Notes under the pieces: model-generated | Databases searched by the model: none | Seen by the model: only the letters and a program-made list of their open reading frames with translations | What the model was told of the DNA's origin: nothing | Translations under genes and position numbers: made by a program | NCBI GenBank assembly: GCA_030629865.1 | Contig: DAOVOC010000015.1 | Coordinates: 1-12,445, forward strand | Direction: 5' to 3' | Length of the DNA: 12,445 nucleotides | Source of the DNA: a bacterium | GTDB taxonomy: Bacteria > Babelota > Babeliae > Babelales > GCA-2401785 | Shown: positions 7,741 to 12,445 of the stretch, piece after piece | Numbering within the stretch: the first letter of the stretch is position 1 | Layout of the letters: each line of letters begins with the position of its first letter

Positions 7741-7780
7741 AACAAGCTCCTAGAAATTAAACTTTATTTACCATAAGCAA

Positions 7781-7797
7781 TGAGGCTTTACGCCTCA
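7781..7797. other. Perfect small hairpin in the leader of the 146-residue protein gene
   Basis: TGAGGC, a 5-base loop, then GCCTCA: six paired bases without mismatch, GC-rich in an AT-rich gap. It lies between dprA and the next minus-strand gene. It has no T run after it on the minus strand, so it is not a standard terminator of dprA. It would form the very 5' end of a transcript starting from the promoter predicted at 7804-7832. Confidence 0.5.
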
Positions 7798-7803
7798 GAT
7801 AAA

Positions 7804-7832
7804 AGAATACTATGTCGTAATAAAAAGTACAA
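7804..7832 (-). promoter_or_regulatory. Predicted promoter for the 146-residue protein gene
   Basis: Minus strand: TTGTAC (7832-7827), a 17-base spacer, then TATTCT (7809-7804). Both boxes are partial matches (about 3 and 4 of 6). The start would be near 7797, at the first base of the hairpin. Prediction by eye. Confidence 0.3.
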
Positions 7833-7848
7833 AAAACGGCATCAACTC

Positions 7849-9012
7849 TTATGCACGTTCCCACATGCCAACATAATTTTGTTGAACTTTACCAAGAAGC
7901 TGCATCTCAAAAAGTTTTTCCATCAAATCATCAGGCTTTTGCTCAGTTCCTAGCACCAAATCATCTAAACTTTGCGCGCACTTAAGCTGTGTAAGAATTT
8001 TTGCCTCTAGTGTATCTAAAGCATTTACTTGAATTTCTTGTTTTTGAACAACCTTACCAGAACATTCACGAATATTTTTTTGCCCAGGACGAGGACATTC
8101 TCCTCGCAAAACACTCAAAATATCATCTGGATGCGCTGCAATACATGCACCATTTCTCAATAGCTTGTGGGGGCCTTCGCTCATTTCACAATCAATATTC
8201 CCTGGTACCGCCCACACTTCACGCCCCTCTTCCAAAGCATAGGAGGCAGTAATTAACGCCCCACTTTTTCTGCCAGCTTGCACAACAACACATCCTTCAC
8301 TCAATCCAGCAATAATGCGATTGCGTGCAGGAAAATTACCTTTTATCGGAGCAAATCTTAATGAAAAAGGAGAAACAAGAGATCCACCTTGCTCAACAAC
8401 ACGGTTAAATAACCGTTTATTTCCAACTGGATAAAGATTCAAAATGCCAGAACCTAAAATAACAGTGGTAGTGCCACCAAAATCGAGCGCACATTCATGT
8501 GCGAGGCTATCAACCCCAAGAGCTCCACCGCTTACAATGTTCCATCCAGAAGAAACAACCTCTGGCAAAATGCGATAAATTGCGTCTTGTGCATAATCTG
8601 TTGCCCTGCGTGCCCCAACAACGGCAAGCCGCTGAGCAGGAAGACCAATATTTTTTCCCTGAACCCAAAGAACGGTTGGAGGCCTATTAATCTGTGCAAG
8701 TAGTTCTGGATAGTCATCGTCAAAAACCGTAACAATACTCACACCTGGGCTGTTGTGTATTAACTCAAGTTCTTCTTCCAACAAACGCTGATTTTGAAGC
8801 CCTTTGACACACAGCTGAGCTTTTTCTAAAGATATCCATGCACGATGAACAAAATCATGCGCACTGAAACGATAAATGTCTTCAACTAAACACGCTCCTG
8901 TATCATCACAGTTTAAGATACCGCAATGATTAAAAATTTTTTCGATGCATACGGGCCCCACACCATCAATCAAAGTGAGGTGTAGGGCCAATTTTGAATA
9001 TTTAGATATCAC
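7849..9012 (-). CDS. dprA: DNA-processing protein DprA (Smf)
   Basis: Cytoplasmic protein that binds incoming single-stranded DNA in natural transformation and loads RecA; also kept in many bacteria not known to be competent. It has 387 residues. Order: a helical N-terminal domain with IDGVGP (15-20); the Rossmann-like DprA core (about 90-300) with VVGARRATDY, SGGALGVDSLAHECAL (161-176), VILGSGILNLYP, FPARNRIIAGLSEG (227-240), SGALITASYALEEGREVWAVPGN; and a C-terminal winged-helix domain (about 330-387). In the core the usual LLSEYP reads LVSPFS, a local departure. The start is GTG at 9012: an in-frame TAG lies 6 bases further upstream, so the protein cannot begin earlier. No ribosome binding site is visible before it. 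Follows gyrA on the same strand, with a palindromic element between. Confidence 0.95.
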   Translation of the reverse strand: MISKYSKLALHLTLIDGVGPVCIEKIFNHCGILNCDDTGACLVEDIYRFSAHDFVHRAWISLEKAQLCVKGLQNQRLLEEELELIHNSPGVSIVTVFDDDYPELLAQINRPPTVLWVQGKNIGLPAQRLAVVGARRATDYAQDAIYRILPEVVSSGWNIVSGGALGVDSLAHECALDFGGTTTVILGSGILNLYPVGNKRLFNRVVEQGGSLVSPFSLRFAPIKGNFPARNRIIAGLSEGCVVVQAGRKSGALITASYALEEGREVWAVPGNIDCEMSEGPHKLLRNGACIAAHPDDILSVLRGECPRPGQKNIRECSGKVVQKQEIQVNALDTLEAKILTQLKCAQSLDDLVLGTEQKPDDLMEKLFEMQLLGKVQQNYVGMWERA

Positions 9013-9032
9013 AGTCGTCTATTCGATTTAAA

Positions 9033-9062
9033 ATTAAAATAAACTTCACACTCAAAGCTCAA
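9033..9062 (-). promoter_or_regulatory. Predicted promoter for dprA
   Basis: Minus strand: TTGAGC (9062-9057), an 18-base spacer, then TTTAAT (9038-9033), 4 and 5 of 6 matches. The start would be near 9026, leaving a leader of only about 14 bases before the GTG, with no ribosome binding site. The region is very AT-rich, so chance matches are easy. Confidence 0.3.
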
Positions 9063-9075
9063 CTTTGCCCTAAAC

Positions 9076-9136
9076 TGTCATCCCGGGCTCTCGCCACAGC
9101 ATAGCCTCGGCGTAGCTGGGTTGCCCCGGGATGACA
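9076..9136. repeat. 61-base GC-rich palindromic element (REP/MITE-like)
   Basis: Perfect 12-base inverted repeats, TGTCATCCCGGG (9076-9087) and CCCGGGATGACA (9125-9136), enclose 37 bases that can fold again: CAGC (9097-9100) with GCTG (9115-9118), and GCC (9104-9106) with GGC (9109-9111). About two thirds of the element is G or C, against an AT-rich surround (AATAAAATATAAAATTA follows directly). It lies 14 bases after the gyrA stop and 63 before the dprA start. Ends of the form TGTCATCCCGGG resemble dispersed palindromic repeats in several bacterial genomes, from memory. No T run follows on the minus strand, so if it ends gyrA transcripts it does so atypically. Only one copy is in the window, so repeat status is inferred. 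Confidence 0.7.
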
Positions 9137-9150
9137 AATAAAATATAAAA

Positions 9151-11874
9151 TTACATCTCAATCGTAGTGTCGTCGTCATTATCAATGTCAAAAAACAATC
9201 CCGCCTGATGCGGCTCAACACCATCAGCTTTTACTTTTGCTTTTTCCTTCGCCGGTTTCTCCTCAATTTCTTTAGCAACTTCACTCATGCTGCTTGGCTC
9301 AACTTTTTCTGCAGTCTCTTCTACAGCAACTTCTTCAGATGCAGCTTCAACAACAGCCGAATCTTTTAAGCCATTTTCTGGTTCTGGAATATCTTCAAGC
9401 TTTTCACCAGGCTCTTCGTCTTCGTCATCATCAGTAGATTCAAAAGAAACAACCGAGGCTAGTTTCTGGGCTTTATCAAGTCTTATAAGACGTACGCCCT
9501 GTGCATGACGTCGCATGGTACGAATTTCTTGAGGATCAAGTCTAATTATCTTACCATTTGTATCGATCAAAAATAACGTTGCAGTTTCGCTTACACGAAC
9601 CATTCCAATTACTTCACCATTTCGCTTGCTAACAGGAATTGTTCGCACACCAAGACCACCACGGTGTGCTGTTCTAAAGTCACTAACACGAACACGCTTT
9701 CCATAACCATTCGAAGTTGCAAACAACAGCTCACAATCATGCTCTGTAACTTCAAGCCCAACAACGCGACCTTCACCACGAATTGAAATGCCGCGCACGC
9801 CTGCAGCCTGACGGCCCATTGCACGCACTTCTTTTTCGTTGAACCGAATTCCCTGCCCAGAGCTGGTAGCCAAAAGAATAGTTGCATTGCCAGAACTAAG
9901 CGCACAAAATGCAAGCTCATCGCCATCATTAAGCGACAAGGCTCTAATGCCGGTACTTCTGACTTTTGAAAATGCCGTAGCCGTTGTTTTTTTGATAGTA
10001 CCTTTTTCGGTAACCATAACCAGGAATTTATCTTCAAAATCTTTTGTACATAAAAGTTTTACAACCCGCTCACCATCGACAAGCGGCAACAAGTTCACAA
10101 TCGCACGCCCACGAGCAGTCCTTGAAGCTTCTGGCACTTGGAACACTTTCATTGTGTACACTCGGCCATAATTGGTAAAGAACAGCAAATCATCATGGTT
10201 TTGTGCCGCAAAAACGTCTTCGATCAGATCATCAGCTTCGCTTAAATCTGCCGTACCACGCTTGCCCTTACCGCCACGATGCTGAACTGAGTATGTATCA
10301 AGTTTAACGCGTTTTACGTAGCCTTTGCGGGTCAATGTCACAAGCACATCGTCATTAGAAATCAGATCGATGTCAGCAAGATCACCGTCATCGGCCTCAA
10401 TTGACGACCGACGCGCATCGCCATAAGATTTTTTAACTTGTTCAAGCTCTTCAATTAGCAACTCATCTAAAACAGATGTTTTTTCCAAAATACGCAAAAG
10501 ACTCTTGATAAGAAGCTCAATTTCACCAAGCTCATCGCGAATTTTACCTTGCTCTAAACCGGTAATTCGCTGCAATTTCATATCCAAAATTGCTTTTGCC
10601 TGCAATTCGGAAAGCAAATACTTTTCCTGCAACGCTTTGTTCGCAACATCACCACTTTCTGACTTTTTGATCAGTTCTACAATCGGATCGATATTATCTA
10701 GCGCGATAATCAATCCAGAAAGAATATGTTCGCGAGCACGGTTTTTGTTCAAATCAAATTGTGTACGACGTCGAATAACATTACGACGGTGAATTAAAAA
10801 TTGTTCGATAATTTCGCGAAGTGTTAAAAGAACCGGACGCCCATGCAAGAGTGCCAGCATGATCATTGAAAGAGATTTTTTCAGCGTAGTGTGTTTATAA
10901 AGCTGATTTAAAATAACCTGCGGAACATCACCACGTTTTATATCTATAACCACACGCATTTTATCTCGTGCAGACTCATCGCGAATGTTCGTGATGCCGT
11001 CAATAACTTTGTTTTTAACTAAATCAGCAATTTTTGTAATTAAATCGGCTTTGTTTACCTGATATGGAATAGCTTTGATAACCAACACACACTTGTTTTT
11101 ATTTTCTTCAATATCAACAATGCCGCGCATTTTAACGCTGCCATGGCCGGTCTTGTACGCCTTTAAAATACCTGAACGTCCACAGATAACACCACCACCA
11201 GGAAAATCTGGCGCAGGAATAATCGAGAATATTTCTTCCTCGTCAATTTCGGGATTATTAACCATCGCCATACATGCATCGATAACTTCAGTTAAGTTAT
11301 GTGGTGGAATCGATGTGGCCATACCAACTGCAATACCGCTGGTACCATTAACAAGAAGCTGAGGAATTCTGCTTGGTAAAACTCTTGGCTCTGTTTTCGA
11401 TTCATCAAAGGTAGGAACAAAAGCGACAGTTTTCTTTTCGATATCATTAAGCATGTCGCGGGCAATTTTTGCCATTTTAACTTCTGTGTAACGCATAGCA
11501 GCAGCGTTATCACCATCAATGGAACCCCAGTTTCCTTGGCCATCTAAAAGTGGATATCGCCGTGCAAACTCTTGTGCCATTCCAACCATGGTTTGATAAA
11601 TCGCAGAGTCACCATGAGGGTGGTAATTACCGATAACTTCACCAACAACTGTTGCTGACTTTCGATACGGACGCTCGTTGTAAAGACCAAGAGTATGCAT
11701 TGCATACAAGATACGTCTGTGAACAGGTTTAAGACCATCGCGAACGTCAGGAAGCGCACGGCTCACGATGACCGACATCGCATAATCAAGAAACGATGTC
11801 TTTAACTCTTTTTCAATTGAAAGTGGTGCAATCGTACCACCTTTTCCCGATTGTTGCTTGTCGTTTTCCGCCAT
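9151..11874 (-). CDS. gyrA: DNA gyrase subunit A
   Basis: Type II topoisomerase subunit that cuts and rejoins DNA and, with GyrB, introduces negative supercoils. It has 907 residues. The breakage-reunion domain has YAMSVIVSRALPDVRDGLKP (31-50) and AAAMRYTE with catalytic Y129 and R128. QHRGGKG at 531-537 is the GyrA box, which separates gyrase from topoisomerase IV; consensus is QRRGGKG, so one residue differs. The C-terminal beta-pinwheel continues to about 805. A tail of about 100 acidic and Lys/Ala-rich residues follows, ending with HQAGLFFDI and an Asp-rich end. In the quinolone region, HPHGDSAIYQ, Ser90 equals E. coli Ser83, but Gln94 replaces Asp87. AGGAGG lies 5 bases before the ATG. 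gyrB is not in the window. Confidence 0.97.
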   Translation of the reverse strand: MAENDKQQSGKGGTIAPLSIEKELKTSFLDYAMSVIVSRALPDVRDGLKPVHRRILYAMHTLGLYNERPYRKSATVVGEVIGNYHPHGDSAIYQTMVGMAQEFARRYPLLDGQGNWGSIDGDNAAAMRYTEVKMAKIARDMLNDIEKKTVAFVPTFDESKTEPRVLPSRIPQLLVNGTSGIAVGMATSIPPHNLTEVIDACMAMVNNPEIDEEEIFSIIPAPDFPGGGVICGRSGILKAYKTGHGSVKMRGIVDIEENKNKCVLVIKAIPYQVNKADLITKIADLVKNKVIDGITNIRDESARDKMRVVIDIKRGDVPQVILNQLYKHTTLKKSLSMIMLALLHGRPVLLTLREIIEQFLIHRRNVIRRRTQFDLNKNRAREHILSGLIIALDNIDPIVELIKKSESGDVANKALQEKYLLSELQAKAILDMKLQRITGLEQGKIRDELGEIELLIKSLLRILEKTSVLDELLIEELEQVKKSYGDARRSSIEADDGDLADIDLISNDDVLVTLTRKGYVKRVKLDTYSVQHRGGKGKRGTADLSEADDLIEDVFAAQNHDDLLFFTNYGRVYTMKVFQVPEASRTARGRAIVNLLPLVDGERVVKLLCTKDFEDKFLVMVTEKGTIKKTTATAFSKVRSTGIRALSLNDGDELAFCALSSGNATILLATSSGQGIRFNEKEVRAMGRQAAGVRGISIRGEGRVVGLEVTEHDCELLFATSNGYGKRVRVSDFRTAHRGGLGVRTIPVSKRNGEVIGMVRVSETATLFLIDTNGKIIRLDPQEIRTMRRHAQGVRLIRLDKAQKLASVVSFESTDDDEDEEPGEKLEDIPEPENGLKDSAVVEAASEEVAVEETAEKVEPSSMSEVAKEIEEKPAKEKAKVKADGVEPHQAGLFFDIDNDDDTTIEM

Positions 11875-11928
11875 TGCCCCCTCCTGGATACCAACCCATA
11901 AAATTTTATATTTAAAGTTCAGTAAAAG

Positions 11929-11942
11929 CCCGAATTAACGGG
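11929..11942. other. Small hairpin at the predicted 5' end of the gyrA transcript
   Basis: CCCG, a 6-base AT loop (AATTAA), CGGG: four GC pairs. On the minus strand it is followed by CTTTTACTG, so it could equally be a weak terminator for transcripts coming from the IS side. It lies 4-17 bases downstream of the predicted -10 of gyrA. Confidence 0.35.
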
Positions 11943-11945
11943 GTT

Positions 11946-11974
11946 ATTCTACTATTTTTCAGGCGAACTAACAA
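11946..11974 (-). promoter_or_regulatory. Predicted promoter for gyrA
   Basis: Minus strand: TTGTTA (11974-11969, 4 of 6), exactly 17 bases, then TAGAAT (11951-11946, 5 of 6). The start would be near 11939, with a leader of about 65 bases carrying the strong AGGAGG site. This is the best-formed promoter in the window. Confidence 0.55.
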
Positions 11975-12066
11975 GGAATCGCTTTAAACATAAAAATTTA
12001 TATGGCAGCATAACTGACACTCGAATGCTAGCACTTTTTACCAACTTATTAATCAAAACCAAATTT

Positions 12067-12216
12067 CTAAAAAATAAGGTATACAAAACCAACTATTAGA
12101 AATACAGCAACAGAAACAGCTAACACAAACATCCAAAATTCACACTGTTTTTTATTAATTTCTTGTACTAGTTTTTCCAGTTCTTTTATTGAATATTGTG
12201 CGCGACCAGTAATCAT
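12067..12216 (-). CDS. Possible 49-residue tail-anchored membrane protein, or 3' remnant of an IS-interrupted gene
   Basis: The minus-strand frame from ATG 12216 to TAG at 12069-12067 encodes a polar, amphipathic helix (about 8-24: YSIKELEKLVQEINKKQ) followed by one strongly hydrophobic segment (about 27-49, from FWMFVLAVSV to VYLIF) that reaches the very C-terminus. This is the layout of a tail-anchored membrane protein and is unlikely in random sequence. No ribosome binding site precedes the ATG, and the frame stays open upstream (WDYNSPYEY) into the presumed IS30 end until a TAG at 12254-12252. So it may be the end of a larger gene cut by the insertion, or a small gene read from within the IS. 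It lies between the transposase gene and gyrA. I know no family for it. Confidence 0.5.
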   Translation of the reverse strand: MITGRAQYSIKELEKLVQEINKKQCEFWMFVLAVSVAVFLIVGFVYLIF

Positions 12217-12224
12217 ATATTCAT

Positions 12225-12445
12225 AAGGCGAATTGTAGTCCCAAGTGCAACACTAGCCTATCCGATAACTACTCCAGTTTCTTCAAAAAATACTTGTGCT
12301 GGTATTTTAAATCCAAGAGATTTTCGAGGCCTACTATTTAATTTACACATGATCGTAAAAATGTCGTCATCTGTCAGAGATTTGAAGCTACTTCCTTTTG
12401 GTACATATTGCCGAACAAGACCATTGGTATTTTCGTTCAAACCAC
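12225..12445 (-). mobile_element. IS30-family insertion sequence, one end (partial; boundary approximate)
   Basis: The transposase end at 12258 is followed on the minus strand by GTGTTGCACTTGGGACTAC and then ATTCGCC. A GTTGCAxTT-type stretch shortly after the stop is what I recall of terminal repeats in this family. The rest of the element, its other end and any target duplication lie beyond the window, so the boundary near 12225-12240 is an estimate. Confidence 0.5.
12258..12445 (-). CDS. IS30-family transposase, C-terminal part (N-terminus outside the window)
   Basis: The minus-strand frame is open from the window edge to the TAG at 12260-12258. The visible 62 residues begin GLNENTNGLVRQYVPKG and continue through KLNSRPRKSLGFKIPAQVF, the standard end of IS30 transposases. 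The Glu in NEN, with Arg seven residues later, fits the third acidic residue of the DDE (RNase H-like) integrase domain and its ExxxxxxR partner. DNA cleavage and strand transfer of the element is the expected role. The TTG at 12440 is not a start; the protein enters from the right. Whether the whole gene is intact cannot be judged here. Confidence 0.88.
   Translation of the reverse strand, partial: GLNENTNGLVRQYVPKGSSFKSLTDDDIFTIMCKLNSRPRKSLGFKIPAQVFFEETGVVIG

Noticed and set aside
7836..7856. Terminator after dprA: GCAT/ATGC stem then a T run on the minus strand
   Set aside because: The stem is only four pairs and overlaps the stop codon; I could not extend it.
9053..9067. CAAAG/CTTTG hairpin upstream of dprA as a regulatory element
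   Set aside because: Five weak pairs beside the larger palindrome and overlapping a predicted -35; no reason to think it is more than chance.
9287..9508. Ser-rich frame opposite the gyrA tail
   Set aside because: It is the antisense of the Glu/Asp-rich tail; Ser-rich composition follows from the opposite strand of acidic codons.
12014..12034. CIRCE-like (HrcA) operator upstream of gyrA, from CACTC and CTAGCACTT pieces
   Set aside because: The two halves are direct-repeat-like rather than inverted and do not give the TTAGCACTC-N9-GAGTGCTAA layout.

Overview
This is an AT-rich stretch of a bacterial chromosome made mostly of housekeeping genes. The organism looks Gram-negative: the first gene encodes a fragment that resembles an outer-membrane beta-barrel ending in Phe. 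Low GC, a partial IS30-type transposase, a dispersed-type GC-rich palindrome and a LepA that reads like mitochondrial GUF1 would suit a host-associated lineage such as Candidatus Dependentiae (TM6). That placement is a guess from general flavour and was not tested.

Plus strand, 1-6489: the 3' part of a probable outer-membrane protein gene, then argS (arginyl-tRNA synthetase), lepA (elongation factor 4), a MerR/HspR-like regulator, htpX (membrane zinc protease) and maf (nucleotide pyrophosphatase). Gaps from lepA onward are short (16, 84 and 10 bases), so these genes are probably at least partly co-transcribed, from a predicted promoter ahead of argS. The set links translation (argS, lepA) with stress and protein quality control (HspR-like, htpX) and nucleotide or cell-cycle housekeeping (maf). 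An imperfect 22-base palindrome in the gap between the HspR-like gene and htpX overlaps a perfect TTGACA and is a candidate operator.

Minus strand, 12445-6522, reading right to left: the C-terminal end of an IS30-family transposase, running off the window; a very short unannotated ORF for a 49-residue tail-anchored membrane protein directly beside the insertion-sequence end; gyrA with a good promoter and strong ribosome binding site; a 61-base GC-rich palindromic element; dprA; an unrecognised 146-residue acidic helical protein; and an unrecognised Cys-rich exported protein or lipoprotein that converges on maf.

No rRNA, tRNA or CRISPR array was seen, and no clear new multi-gene system. The points most worth a second look are the small membrane ORF at the IS junction, the possible HspR-like control of htpX, the GUF1-like LepA, the QAGLF motif in the acidic tail of GyrA, and the palindromic element between gyrA and dprA.
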